Assembly: GCA_005281725.1 (NCBI GenBank)
Contig: SSBO01000012.1
Coordinates: forward strand, 18,876,525-18,940,524
Reading direction: 5' to 3'
Source of the DNA: Wuchereria bancrofti
Taxonomy: Eukaryota; Nematoda; Chromadorea; Rhabditida; Onchocercidae
Length of the DNA stretch: 64,000 nt
A program made the translations under genes and the position numbers. Of the stretch, positions 25,201 to 38,350 are shown piece by piece (within the stretch, counting starts at the first letter, position 1; the number at the start of each line of letters is the position of its first letter). The notes beneath the pieces are model-generated. The model saw only the letters and a program-made list of their open reading frames with translations. It was not told where the DNA came from and did no database searches.

Positions 25201-25591
25201 GTAGCAGGAAATTCCATTCTTTCTATTTTTTCTGTTTTTTTATTGAATTTTCATTTTTTTGTAAAAGTAGCACAGAATAAAATTCATCAAAGGTCAAAAG
25301 ATTTTAAAAACTGCTATTTCTACTTAATTATTTTGAAGTTTATCAAAATTTGAAAATAGAAAGAATTATTAACGGTAGTACCCGTACATAAGCAAAAAAT
25401 TGTCATAAAGAAAAAAACAGCAGGTAAAATTTACTTCAGTAATCGAACTGATATTTGATTCATGAAATTTACATATTTTACACATATATGTATTTTTTTT
25501 TCTGAAAGTTTCCTTAACTATTTTTCATCCATTTTTATAAATTCAAATAAGCGAAATGGGTTTGAATGTACCATCCTTATTGATTACCTCA
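22230..25591. other. 3.4-kb AT-rich intergenic stretch, no gene seen
   Basis: I see poly(A)/poly(T) runs and short open frames without splice-supported similarity. No LTR or pol fragment of the older BEL element appears here. Confidence 0.45.
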
Positions 25592-28500
25592 TTAACAAAT
25601 CCCTGAATTGAGAAGTTCTCGCAAAGAATTTTGTTGATTTCCATCCATCCAGAAATGATCCTCATCATCGTGCTCACAGTATGCTCCTTTAGCATGAAAA
25701 CCAGTTGGGCATTGATAAACTGAAATGAATTAATTCATTTATAATAATAATAGTAATTATTATTATTATCTAATAAATGAATTAATTTATTACTTGATAA
25801 TTGGAATTGTTGTCATTACTGTTTCATTTCAATAACTTTCACAACAAACTTTTTTATAGTTTTTATTCTTAAAATAAATTCTGTATTATTAAAGCTCACG
25901 ACATCGTCCATAAAGTAGTAATTTGCCATTAGAACAATGGCATTGTGATATTCCTTTATCACTATTTGATGAGCAGTAGGTATTGCTACATCGTGAAGAA
26001 CATTCTTCATCACTGGTACAACCATATTCACCTGGCCATAATTTTCTAAATGTTGAAATCTCTTAGTGTCAAGGATAGATGAAAGGAATGAGGAGATAAG
26101 GTAAGATTTTAGAATAAATTGAAAAGTAGAAATATAAATGACAATACATGCGACATTCCCCTCGTATGCATTTCTCATTGGGAAGACAAGTGCTATCCGG
26201 ATCAAGATTAGCATTTGATGCATTCCATAAGCAATGTCGTGATGTCACTACTGCATACCATACTGTAATGTGGTTGACATTATCGATTTATATAGATTAT
26301 GGATAGATATTAATTAATCTTTCAACTCTTAAGTATTTTAGCAATTAAACTGATAAATGTAAAACTTACATGGTTGTTCAGTGATATTACCAAATGGAGT
26401 AAATAAAGGTTTTCTTCGAGCGGTGCTAAATGCAAATTTACAAGGTGAACCATATTGGTCACAACCTGATCGAGCCTAATGATAAAAATTTGGATTAGAT
26501 CTTGTTTACTTTGTTTCATCTTTTTTAAACCTTTATCTTAAAAAAATCTGACATTAAAGGATAAAATTGAAGAATGCTTGCAAGTTGTTTTATAGTTGAC
26601 ACCGTCTAACAAATGGCTTTTCCAGAAAAATTCCTGAAGGTATGGAAATCTGCAACATAAATGTTTATGACGTTTGTGTTGATGTGAATGCCAAAGTAAA
26701 AACTACTATTACCCGTAGTAAGACAGCGGGATTGAATTGATGGCAAGTTGCACCGTTTGATGCAGTACCATTGATGCATGCGCAAATTGATTGCACACAT
26801 TGCGCACCACCACTGTTAAAGCCGTTGCACTGTGATGATGCTTGACAAGAACTTCCTGGGACATGATCATACACCTTCACCGATGCTAAATTAAATTAAG
26901 TGATGATAAATGAAACTTCTTCAAAACATATCAGAATAGGCTTTTCTCAATAATTCCCAGAAAGGAATTGGGAATTGGTATCCGAAAAAAGATATTATCA
27001 AAAATGATATATAAGAGTTAACAAAAGTCGAAAAGAATATACATTAAAACTGATATCCTGTAATACAAATGAAAAAGCATTTAATAGTTAACAAAAAAAA
27101 AGAAAAAACACCTGAAGTACAACATGTACCCATGGTACATGAAGTTTGTGGTGGGCAATTATCGGGTGGAGCACACTGACAAATGGCATTCTGATTTGAA
27201 GGACATACTGGTTCCAACGACAATAGACAACATACTCCCACTGCTGTACAACCGAATCCGGGTGGACAGTCAATACCACGATTGCACCGCTGATATGCAT
27301 GAGCACCATTCGGACAAAGTGGTAACGGTTCCAAGCAGCAACCTTGTCCTAATATTATATGTGAATGTAGGTTGCAATAGAGTTACTCAGTTAATTTGGT
27401 CAAATTATCAAAGGATAAGTTACCTAATTCGAGCGAATACAGCAGTGTATATGATGGTAAAATGTATTTCTCATTTCAATTTCTTATGTGAAAATATTGA
27501 AAGCAAGCTGCATCACCAAGAAAAAACCTAATGAAATTACTATTACGGTAGAAGGAGAAGCGATTAAATTAATCGGAAAAGTGAATATTGATAACCTTCG
27601 CAAATATAACCAATCGGACAACTGTTACCATAAGCGCATAACTGAACAGCAAGCTGTCCGTTAGAGCACACAGGTAATGGACAGCATACTCCATTTTCAC
27701 ATACCTGAAATAATCGATTGTACCATATTCGTAGAATTTCTTAAACAATATTATTAACATAGGAAAATTCAATTAAAACGATGATTGTAATATCAAAAAT
27801 TATGGTAATATATTAATACTATTTAAAAAATAACTTTGCATTTATCTTCTCTACCATGAATAAAATAATTATCTATAACAGATGAAATAATTTAATTTAT
27901 TCTTATACTTTCCATTATTCTTTTAGTTGTGTAAAAAAGAATACCTGCCCAACGGGACAAGAATTTCCATGACATCGTCCAGATGGTTGAGCACCAGATG
28001 GACATATTGGTAACGGACAGCAACCGCCATTGTTACAATCCATACCTTGTGGACAAACATTTCCAGCTTCACACAGAGTCGCCGACAAGATCCCGTTTGA
28101 ACAAGCTGGCAATGGACAGCACACACCACTGATGCACTGTTGACCGGTTGGACAGCAGCACCCACCGGTCGTACATCTGAACAATATATAATGCAGCTTA
28201 AAGCAACATTGCAGCTGTTAATACCCACTGAAGGTATTCACTTTTTGAAAAATTCAACACATTATTAACTGAAGCTATGCTATAAAAGGAATAAACCAAA
28301 AAGTTACCGTTGTGAACCGATTTGATTATTGGGACAAAGTGGAAGTGGACAACAACCACCATTAGCGCATTCAAAACCATTTCCGCATTCATCATTGGAT
28401 ACGCAAATCCGTAGGGCGATAACACCTGTGGAACAGCGTGGTGCAGGACAACATAGACCATTTGCACAGATTGATGCACTTCGACAACCCATACCTGACG

Positions 28501-31500
28501 GACAGCGGCCTATTGCCTGAATTATCACATTAAAAGTTAGGCTTTTTAAAGGTTGGAAAGAAAATATTGAGATGAAACGATCTCATCTGTATCCCAGTAA
28601 GAAAAAAAAAAGATTAAATAGAACACTTCATGGTTTATAATAATATAGATTAAAAGTTAAAATCCAACTTTTTCTAATAATCAGATCAAAAAACATGCCT
28701 GTATTCCGGTAGGGCAAAATGGTATTGGACAACAGCCACCACTAGAACATTCCATTCCCGGACCACATTCCTAAAGGCAGTCCTCAACATTAACAACAGG
28801 AATATTCCAGAAACAACTATTTAAAAATGTAAAATAAAAATTAAAAAAATAATGGTTAATCCCAGTATTAATAAAAAATAAAAGTTGAAAAAAAGCGACA
28901 CCTGATCAACAGCACATCTTGAAGCAGCCGTAACACCACTCCGACAAATTGGCATACGAATTGGCTCGTGCTGCTGACAGCAACATCCTGCTATGCAACT
29001 AGCCTGAAAAAGATAAAATGAAGCCAAGGAAATTTATACATATATATAAATTAGGTATGAGATGTTTTTTTACCTGTTGTGAGCATGACATTGTCACTGA
29101 AACTGTTTGACCACAAAATCCTATAGCATCTTGACCACTGGGACAAATTAATGGACAGCATACACCACGATAGCAACCACTGTTTGTTGGACATTGTTCC
29201 ATGAAACCACAAGGTTGTGTTCCAGGAAAACCATCTTAAATTAGAAGAAATTAATGATAAAATTTATGATTAATATTGATTTCGTTAATTATGTAAAATT
29301 ACTAGGACATATAATGACGATTTGTTGTTGTTGCTGAACAATTTGGAAAGAATTTTGTTGTACGACTGGTATTGGTGTTTGTGGTTGTAATGATTGAACA
29401 ACTGGAATAGGTAAAGATTGCATTGATTCTGCGATGATAGTACAACAGAAACCACTAATCGTATGACATATCGTTCCAGGTGGACACGACTGGATTGGTG
29501 AACAAGCTGCTATAGGTGATCCTGTATTAGGAGGACATACTTCTGAAACATTTATATTATTTCTAGTATTTCGAAATCAACAAATTTATTTTCTTTTTTT
29601 TAGACGTAAATGAAAAACAAAATAAATTTTTCAAATTTAAAATTTTAACTAAGATTCTATAGTTCACAAAATAAGGGAGAAAATAAGTTGGATTGAATTA
29701 TTTTGTTGGAAATGAAAGACAAAAAATGAAAATGTTCTGAAAAATATTATCATTTAAATTTATATAAACCTTGCAATTATTATAGTTGTTTATTGTTGTT
29801 ATTATTATTATTAATTATATTGTTAGCATTTTCTCTTTCATTACTTACATTTCGGAACTTTTAACAACTTATTATTAATCTTGATTTCAACGATTTAAAA
29901 AAAAAAGATGTCGTTCCACTTTTTCTTTTGTTTAGTTTCATTTATATTTATTAAAATTTTCCTCTCATATGCTATAAGAAATGAAAAGACTTATGGAAAG
30001 CTTATAATTCATTAATGGCTTATTTGTTTTTGTGCTTCTTTTCTTGAGCTCTTATTCAATTAAAATTTCAGATTTTAGGAAAACATTAATTTATACACTT
30101 ATAATTATCTTTACAAGATCATTGCTTAGAAGTATGTTCTCTTCTCTTTTCATTACTTTTAAATGACCGTTGCAAATTAAAATTAAAAAAATATAACAGG
30201 AAAGTATTATACTTGTTACTAAAAGTTCTGCCAATTCAATTGTAGTATTTATATTTTAATTGACTTTTCATTAGATGTAATATTAAATTTAAACCTCGCA
30301 AAATTGTCCAATTTAGCAATTCACATTTAAATCAAATTTTCACTCATTTTTATTCATACATTTTATTCATACTGATTATTTGATTTATAATTAAAATTTA
30401 TAGTATGTGGAAAATCTAACGAGGTAAAAGATTATTTATAACAGGTACTGATATTGGTAATGATGGTTCATAATTAGTTCGTAGATTTGACATTGACTGA
30501 CAGCAAACTTGATATTCCTAAAGTATTTTACAAAATTAGCCTGATGAGAAAGAAAAAAAATTTAACTAAAAAATATATAAATAAAACTAGGAAAAAGTTA
30601 TAAAGCTAAAGTAAAGACTGTTATTAATTTTTCGAGGAAAAAAAGATGTAAATTTACAAACCTCTGTGCATTGCGAGCTTCCAGGACATATATTCATAAA
30701 TGATTGTTGAGCACATCGACTAATCGGTAATGAACCTACCGGACAACCAAGTAAACGATCAAGCGTGCAAATTTGCAATCTTGCATCAAATGTTGTCCCT
30801 GCACCGCATCTTCTTGATGTCCATACTCCGCATGATCTATGCAACTTTTTCATATTGTCATAATTTAATACATTTCATCTAATTAATGAGCAAAATTCAT
30901 TTTTTGATAATTTTAAAATAAAAAAAGTTTTTTCCATAAATTTTTGAAAAATTTATAATTAATTTGAATATATTTTAGTATGGTATATTAATATGATTAT
31001 ATATTTAATATGACAATTGCTCTCCTTTTAAGCTAATTATTGAAAAAATGTTCTCTTCCAAAATTTCTATTGTTTAATCTATTAATTTCTCACGATATAT
31101 TGATCGAATGACCTCTAATAAAATGACCCCTTTTTTTCTCTTCCATCTGTTGCAGATGCATTTGATATCTACCTGGTTTGCTGTGGTATACACTGTAGGA
31201 AAGCAGCATTGTTAGTGGAATCAAGTTGTAAAGTTGATGATAACCAATCACAAGGCTCCATTTGCACTGGCGTTATATTTGTTACTAAATCTCATAAATC
31301 TTCAAGAATTAAGAAAAAAATGGAACGAAATCATTTCTGTGGTTAATAAATATAACTTAATATCTATAATGATAATTATAAATAATTTTAACTTTCCCAT
31401 TATTATTTTTAATTAATTTTTGTCCCTAAATTCTCAAAGAGAAAATAAATGATTTTTTTGATTATCAATAAACTAAAGAAAAAATCATCTATTCAAATTT

Positions 31501-31838
31501 TATAATTTAGATTCCTGCGAATAGCTTCTCTATGTCTAAGAATAATGCTTCAAATTTTATTAAAAAATCGAATGCGACATAGGATTTGTTTAATTTTGTT
31601 GATGAAATTTGTTGAACAGATTGAAATATCAATAGCAATAACCTTGGCAAGTTTTTTCACATCCCTTAACAGCCGGATTTTGTTGACAATTCGGTTGTTG
31701 TCTACGTAACTTATATTTTTCACTACAACCTTGCTTCATATAATCAAAATGATGTTCTCCTGGACAAGCTTGCTTTTTCCATATTCCAATTTTATTATGA
31801 ACCAGAAAATAACTTTCGATCTACAACACTCGTATCAT

Positions 31839-31918
<80 letters not shown>

Positions 31919-32452
31919 GTCTTTATAAAAGTGTAAATAGTATCAATTGGAGATTGATTTATATTGCTATAAATTTACAGATATCTTTTTTTTCCATATT
32001 AGAATTCCATCGAAGATTTCGAATTGTTTTAACATAAATAATTATGCAAACTTCTTGATCACTAAGCGGAATGCATTGATAAAATGATTGTGGATTATTA
32101 GTAGCACGAATGTGCTCAATAGTCATACATAAACTATTTTCCATTGGTATATTTTCATTACCTGCAAAATTTTTCATTTTTTAAGAGCACAAAAAGAAGT
32201 ATTAACAATACGAATTTAGGTTTTTGTAGTTTATGTAAGTCAATATTGTTCAGAATTCCTTGTTCTCATGTTTTACTTTATTTTTCTTTAATTTGCGGGT
32301 TTCATTAAAATTTGATGAACTTTAAAATCGGAACTATTACAAGCAAAGAATACGATAAATATGCTTGTTTATTAATTGCTTTGTACTAAAATAGATAACT
32401 CACCGCCTACATAATGTAGTATGAGAAAAAATATTTGGTAACTCATAGACAT
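25592..32452 (-). CDS. Secreted cysteine-rich protein with lustrin-like, cysteine-pair and EB-module repeats
   Basis: It is read from 32452 down. Exon 1 (32452-32404) is a signal peptide, MSMSYQIFFLILHYVG. Next come two copies of a nematode cuticle/mucin-like motif: FYQCIPLS with GIWKKQACPGEHHFD (32161 to about 32056, and 31820-31643), and FLQCIPQQ with CGVWTSRRCGAGTTFD (31266-31173 and 30836-30662). A Gln-rich spacer (29300-29450) follows, then many CxxGxxCxxGxCCPxPxCPxG repeats (29236-27110; exons include 28516-28309 and 28175-27945). EB-like modules come last: QCNGFNSGGAQC (about 26884-26710), an exon reading RSGCDQYGSPCKF (about 26477-26369), CLPNEKCIRGEC (about 26240-26150) and CTSDEECSSRC (26035-25890). 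The end is YQCPTGFHAKGAYC, with TAA at 25594-25592. The intron 28698-28517 appears to be GC-AG. The protein is probably extracellular or surface-bound and disulphide-rich. Some mid-gene exon borders are approximate, and no named orthologue is assigned. Confidence 0.82.
31840..31917. repeat. (TAA)n microsatellite
   Basis: An uninterrupted run of about 25 TAA/ATA units lies in an intron of the cysteine-rich gene, about 20 bp upstream (on the minus strand) of an exon. Confidence 0.97.
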
Positions 32453-33708
32453 TGAAGAGAAGAGAGTTAGTACTAGCAAAACAACAAAAAAAAAAATTGA
32501 TAATAGTAGTAATATTAGTATTGATAGTAATAATATTAATAGTAATAGTAATCTATGATAGCATTAATAGCTAATAATGCTGCCAATAGTAGTTTTGATA
32601 ATTGAATCGTACAGCACGAGAGCAGTAACGGTCAAATTTCCTATGAATGATTCTAATAAGATTGAAATCATACTTAAGAGCAACTCACTTATCTTTAAAT
32701 GTTTGCTTGAAAAGTATACCATTAACCATCAAACTAGTTCTCACATTATGGTCAAAAGTTGATCCTACTTATGTTATCTTAAAATCTAGTTTATTGTAGC
32801 TGTCTAAATAATGTCCCGGTCCTGCTATACCACTTTTTTCGCTTTGTCACTTGAGTATCTCTTCAATAATATAAATGTCAATGCATACACCATAAATGCA
32901 CACCGTTCCATTGCCCTCTCAGAATTATTTGCATGACTACGTCAGCATTTCAGTTATTTTAATAACTTTAATATTTATTGTATACAGCTTCAAGGTACAG
33001 CCTCAACTGGTGGGTCAAAGCATGGAAAATAAAAAAGCACAAAATGTGTTATGGAAACATCACTACATCTGAACCAATACACTAACAAAACAAGAAATAT
33101 GAAATATTGACTTTAATACATAAGGCTGCAGTCATAATACATATTACAATCATCATTGTTATCAATGCGTTAGTATGTCATCCCAAGATATATTCCGATA
33201 TTTTTTACACAAGGGAAACTTATTTCGTATGGGTCTTTGATGACCCGCCGCCAGAATTCCGTTGAATTGGTTGTAATACATTATGGTACGATATATCTTA
33301 TCTATTCATTCTGCTTTCCCTACAAATGAAAAACATGCAGTAATAACGGCAAGTAGCAATTCAAAATATTGGAATGGAAAACAAAATTATTCACAAAATA
33401 CCTTCGCTGTAAAGGGCAGCAGTAAACGTACCCCACTGGCTCTTGTACCTTGAACAGCAACAAAAGATTAAGATTTGGGAATTATTTCTGCGAAGATAAA
33501 GTCAATTGCGCACCGAATAACTAAAAGTAATCTATGAAAACTGCTAATGCATAAATACTGAAAGATTCGCAGATGTCGTATTTATATTTTATGCATTAGT
33601 GACGTCAACGTAACCTTTTCATACAAATATACAAGTAGATTTTCTCGAATTATCGTCGGAAAAAGTGAAAAAAAAAAACTGACCAGTGGGAAGTAATGCT
33701 GAATATAA
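32453..33708. other. Intergenic region between cysteine-rich gene and TRAPPC1
   Basis: It contains low-complexity AATAGTAATATT-like sequence (32500-32580) and no firmly supported exon. A short minus-strand open segment at about 33470-33410 (VQEPVGYVYCCPLQRR) is bordered by AG and GT. It could be an unassigned exon, but I cannot place it. Confidence 0.35.
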
Positions 33709-34613
33709 TCAAAATGATGGATGATTTTGAATTAGTTGTTCAAGTCGGTTATTGAAAAGTTCATTGCTTAATTGCGCATTAGTTTCAATTAGCACATTTT
33801 TTATCACTCCATCGACGTATGCCTTAATTTGCATAGTCATGATTTTAACTTTACATCCATATTATCCTCCTTTTTGAACCAGTCGGCGATAAAGTACTTT
33901 TTCACTCGTAATTTCAGTAAAGGAATAACAAAAACCCGCGTGCAAAAAAGTACTACTCCCGATTAGTTAAATGGAGTGATTAATTAAATGAAAAATACAA
34001 ATATACATGCTGTCCATTACCTGATAAATACTACGCATAAGCTCAGGAATCCCGGCTGCATTTGGATCAGTGTTGAGAACCATTTTCAATCCAGTGGGTG
34101 TTTCCAGATAATTTAACTTATACTGACTAGTTTCAAAGCTATTCACCTGTTGAATTCTAAAATAGCAATCACTCATTTTCTGATAATTTTTGAAAAATAA
34201 TTTTCCACATGACTTTCACCTTCACTTAACTGCCGTCACGTTCGTTACACAGCTATACGAAGAGATAAAAAGAAATCAGAAAGAAGCGTAATTCCGGAAT
34301 GCGAATAACATATCCATACATGCAAACAATTAAATTGAGATTTTTTTCAGAACCAACCCAGCTGCTGTCGAAAGTTTTAAAGCGAATGAGCGTAATGATA
34401 ATAGCATGCCATACATTAATTTCAATTCCTATAACTTTTTCCATGATTATAAACTACACGTCATATTTCGGCATGATTTAATTGAATTTACGAGAAAATA
34501 TCAAGAATAAGCACCTGTTCCATTGACATTACCGCTTTTTTTTCCCGTTTCCACTCCCTGTATAAAACACATGCGCCATCTCGATTAAACAAGTAAAAAT
34601 TGAATATTGTCAT
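33709..34613 (-). CDS. TRAPPC1: TRAPPC1 / Bet5 subunit of the TRAPP complex, complete copy
   Basis: This is a core longin-fold subunit of TRAPP, the tethering and Rab1-activating complex of ER-to-Golgi traffic. Four exons join in phase to 139 aa (human about 145): 34613-34515 (MTIFNFYLFNRDGACVFYRE), 34428-34358 (ELKLMYGMLLSLRSFALKL), 34156-34021 (FETSQYKLNYLETPTGLKM, VLNTDPN) and 33822-33709 (AYVDGVIKN, NELFNNRLE, stop TGA). The order of motifs, LF.RDG, KLMYGML, SF..KL, TS.YKL.Y.ETPTGLK and NTD, is that of the family. The ATG at 34613 fits the conserved first strand. Sequence from about 33966 to 34963 is repeated identically at 37703-38700, and a single N follows at 34964. Confidence 0.93.
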
Positions 34614-34963
34614 TTCATCCTCAATTACTTTCGAATGATGATTATCTTTACTAAAAACAAAAAAAGAGATACGATGATTAAAGCGACATCAATGATCACC
34701 CATTATGCCTTCCGTAGCACGGCAAATTTACCCATTGCTTATTTACTCAAAGTTACACGTCACAGTACTCCCTTTTCCTAATCATATTGCTCTCATATTA
34801 AATACCATTCCGTCTTCCTGCATCATAAATCATGATGTTAGATTTACCCATTACGTGGGTAACTTTTTTTCCTTTTCTTTACAGTGTAAGCCAATCTGTC
34901 GCATTGTGCCATTTCATTTCCCACACCATATGGAAATTTACCTATTCTTTGAGGTATGGACAA

Positions 34964-34964
34964 N
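34964..34964. other. Single-N join
   Basis: This isolated N abuts the end of one TRAPPC1-containing unit and the start of an AT-rich unit that recurs at 36573. It marks a probable contig merge. Confidence 0.9.
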
Positions 34965-36120
34965 AGTTTTTTTTTTAGTTTTATATTTTGTATATTTTTT
35001 TCTTTTGAAATTTATTTGTTTATTAATTTTTTTCTTTTCTCATAAATATATAATAAATTTATTTGGTTATCTAAATAAAATTTTATGATCAATTTTAATA
35101 TTGTTTTATTAAAAAAAATTCAAATAACTTTTAAATTTATTCAGAATGATTTCTTTAATTTTTCTCTTTTTTAATATTATTAATAATTCCAAAAAACAAA
35201 AAAAAAAAGCGAAAAGATTTTTTTTAAAAGGTTGAACCAGTAAAAATATCACCTCGAGAAACGAGTACAATATTTGCTGGTGGCGGTATAGATGATATTT
35301 GTTTTATCAAACTGCATATATCTTTTCATATTATCATTAAATTTAACAAATATTATTGTGGAATATTAATCATATTAATTGTTATTTAATTAAATATATT
35401 AATTATTATTTTATATATCATTGTCAATTGAATGGAAAGTATCATTCAACAAATTCAATATGATATTCAATATATTATATTAATAATATATGTAAAGAAA
35501 GATAATAATAAATAAAAAATTTGCTTGTATACATTAATTTATATGTGAAATTATAAATTAGTCAAAACCAATCGATATGTTTATATTTTAAACATTTCAT
35601 AGCGACTATTTTAAAAAAACAAAAACAACAGATAGTTATGAAATTTACTCTAATAATAATAAGGATAAATTTATTTTGAATATTAATTGATACTGATGTT
35701 ATTTTAACAATATTATCATAAATTTTGTTTGTGAAGTTTTAATAAAACATATTACAATTATAATACATATTACAATCATCATTGTTACCAATGCTTTAGT
35801 ATGTCATCCCAAGATATATTCCGATATTTCTTACACAAAGGAAACTTATTTCGTATAGGTCTTTGATGACCTACCGCCAGATTACATTACGGTACGATAT
35901 ATCTTATCTATTCATTCTGCTTTTCCCACAAATAAAAAACTTGCATAATCACTTTACATTTTTTTTTTGCATAATCACTTTACATCCATATTTTCCTCCT
36001 TCTTGAACTAGTCGACGATAAAGTACTTTTTCACTTGTAATTTCAGTAAAGGAATAACAAAAACCCGCGTGCAAAAAAGTACTACTCCCGATTAGTTAAA
36101 TGGAGTGATTAATTAAACGA
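34965..36120. repeat. AT-rich unit B, first copy (second copy 36573 to about 37728)
   Basis: Starting AGTTTTTTTTTTAGTTTTAT, this 1.15-kb block recurs 1608 bp downstream with a handful of substitutions (for example around 35341-35400 versus 36950-37010). Each copy lies immediately downstream (by gene orientation) of a damaged TRAPPC1 copy that lacks the last exon. One minus-strand segment in each copy looks coding and is listed separately. Confidence 0.92.
35237..35318 (-). CDS. Possible orphan exon in unit B (repeated at about 36845-36926)
   Basis: The minus strand reads QISSIPPPANIVLVSRGDIF, followed by TG and a GTTCAACC donor, with a GCAG acceptor upstream. It is bounded by splice-like signals in an otherwise very AT-rich non-coding block, and both copies keep it. 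I do not recognise the protein. It may belong to a gene whose other exons are elsewhere. Confidence 0.3.
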
Positions 36121-36149
36121 AAAATACAAATACACATGCTGTCCATTAC

Positions 36150-36536
36150 CTGATAAATACTACGCATAACTACGCATAAGCTCAGGAATCTCGGTTGCAT
36201 TTGGATCAGTGTTGAGAATCATTTTCAATCCAGTGGATGTTTCCAGATAATTTAACTTATATTGACTAGTTTCGAAACTATTCACCTGTTGGATTCTAAA
36301 ATTGCAATTACTCATTTTCTGATAATTTTTGAAAAATAATTTTCCACATGACTTTCGCCTTCACATTACACAGCTATGGAGAGATAAAAAGAAATCAGAA
36401 GGAAGTGTAATTCCGAAATGTGAATAACATATCCATACATGCAAACAATTTGAATTGAGATTTTTGTTCAGAACTAACCCAGCTGCTGCCGAAAGTTTTA
36501 AAGCGAATGAGCGTAATGATAATAGCATGCCATACA
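36150..36536 (-). pseudogene. TRAPPC1: TRAPPC1 pseudogene fragment (exons 2-3, frameshifted)
   Basis: Exon 3 (36295-36150) is 10 bp longer than in the complete gene because the sequence TACGCATAAC is duplicated. The insertion shifts the frame and gives a stop soon after PELMRS. Part of exon 2 (36536-36479, YGMLLSLRSFALKL) follows, cut by the N at 36537. Exon 1 is absent and the last exon is missing: in its place CTTGCATAATCACTTTACAT occurs twice around a T run. Several further substitutions separate it from the complete gene. Confidence 0.88.
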
Positions 36537-36537
36537 N
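36537..36537. other. Single-N join
   Basis: The N lies within TRAPPC1 exon 2 of the pseudogene copy. Sequence to its right is unrelated to TRAPPC1 and soon enters the second copy of unit B. Confidence 0.9.
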
Positions 36538-36572
36538 TTTGTATGACATCAAACGTTACTGTCGAAGAGGCT

Positions 36573-37728
36573 AGTTTTTTTTTTAGTTTTATATTTTGTA
36601 TATTTTTTTCTTTTGAAATTTATTTGTTTATTAATTTTTTTCTTTTCTCATAAATATATAATAAATTTATTTGGTTATCTAAATAAAATTTTATGATCAA
36701 TTTTAATATTGTTTTATTAAAAAAAATTCAAATAACTTTTAAATTTATTCAGAATGATTTCTTTAATTTTTCTCTTTTTTAATATTATTAATAATTCCAA
36801 AAAACAAAAAAAAAAAGCGAAAAGATTTTTTTTAAAAGGTTGAACCAGTAAAAATATCACCTCGAGAAACGAGTACAATATTTGCTGGTGGCGGTATAGA
36901 TGATATTTGTTTTATCAAACTGCATATATCTTTTCATATTATCATTAAATTTAATAAATATTATCGTGCAATATTAATCATACTGATTGTTGTTTAATTA
37001 AATATATTAATTATTATTTTATATATCATTGTCAATTGAATGGAAAGTATCATTCAACAAATTCAATATGATATTCAATATATTATATTAATAATATATG
37101 TAAAGAAAGATAATAATAAATAAAAAATTTGCTTGTATACATTAATTTATATGTGAAATTATAAATTAGTCAAAACCAATCGATATGTTTATATTTTAAA
37201 CATTTCATAGCGACTATTTTAAAAAAACAAAAACAACAGATAGTTATGAAATTTACTCTAATAATAATAAGGATAAATTTATTTTGAATATTAATTGATA
37301 CTGATGTTATTTTAACAATATTATCATAAATTTTGTTTGTGAAGTTTTAATAAAACATATTACAATTATAATACATATTACAATCATCATTGTTACCAAT
37401 GCTTTAGTATGTCATCCCAAGATATATTCCGATATTTCTTACACAAAGGAAACTTATTTCGTATAGGTCTTTGATGACCTACCGCCAGATTACATTACGG
37501 TACGATATATCTTATCTATTCATTCTGCTTTTCCCACAAATAAAAAACTTGCATAATCACTTTACATTTTTTTTTTGCATAATCACTTTACATCCATATT
37601 TTCCTCCTTCTTGAACTAGTCGACGATAAAGTACTTTTTCACTTGTAATTTCAGTAAAGGAATAACAAAAACCCGCGTGCAAAAAAGTACTACTCCCGAT
37701 TAGTTAAATGGAGTGATTAATTAAATGA
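36573..37728. repeat. AT-rich unit B, second copy
   Basis: It is homologous to 34965-36120 at an offset of 1608 bp, with low divergence. It continues into the third TRAPPC1 copy. Confidence 0.92.
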
Positions 37729-37757
37729 AAAATACAAATATACATGCTGTCCATTAC

Positions 37758-38350
37758 CTGATAAATACTACGCATAAGCTCAGGAATCCCGGCTGCATTT
37801 GGATCAGTGTTGAGAACCATTTTCAATCCAGTGGGTGTTTCCAGATAATTTAACTTATACTGACTAGTTTCAAAGCTATTCACCTGTTGAATTCTAAAAT
37901 AGCAATCACTCATTTTCTGATAATTTTTGAAAAATAATTTTCCACATGACTTTCACCTTCACTTAACTGCCGTCACGTTCGTTACACAGCTATACGAAGA
38001 GATAAAAAGAAATCAGAAAGAAGCGTAATTCCGGAATGCGAATAACATATCCATACATGCAAACAATTAAATTGAGATTTTTTTCAGAACCAACCCAGCT
38101 GCTGTCGAAAGTTTTAAAGCGAATGAGCGTAATGATAATAGCATGCCATACATTAATTTCAATTCCTATAACTTTTTCCATGATTATAAACTACACGTCA
38201 TATTTCGGCATGATTTAATTGAATTTACGAGAAAATATCAAGAATAAGCACCTGTTCCATTGACATTACCGCTTTTTTTTCCCGTTTCCACTCCCTGTAT
38301 AAAACACATGCGCCATCTCGATTAAACAAGTAAAAATTGAATATTGTCAT
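37758..38350 (-). pseudogene. TRAPPC1: TRAPPC1, third copy, missing its last exon
   Basis: Exons 1-3 (38350-38252, 38165-38095, 37893-37758) are identical to the complete gene, which lies 3737 bp upstream in window coordinates. The last exon, encoding the C-terminal 37 residues, has no counterpart: the expected region is replaced by the short deleted form shared with the pseudogene copy. The transcript would run into intron sequence. Either this is a truncated tandem paralogue or the identical 1-kb block has been placed twice by the assembler. Confidence 0.85.

Noticed and set aside
31731..31928. Open frame ending in a long Ile run
   Set aside because: It is created by the (TAA)n microsatellite. 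The real exon here is on the minus strand.
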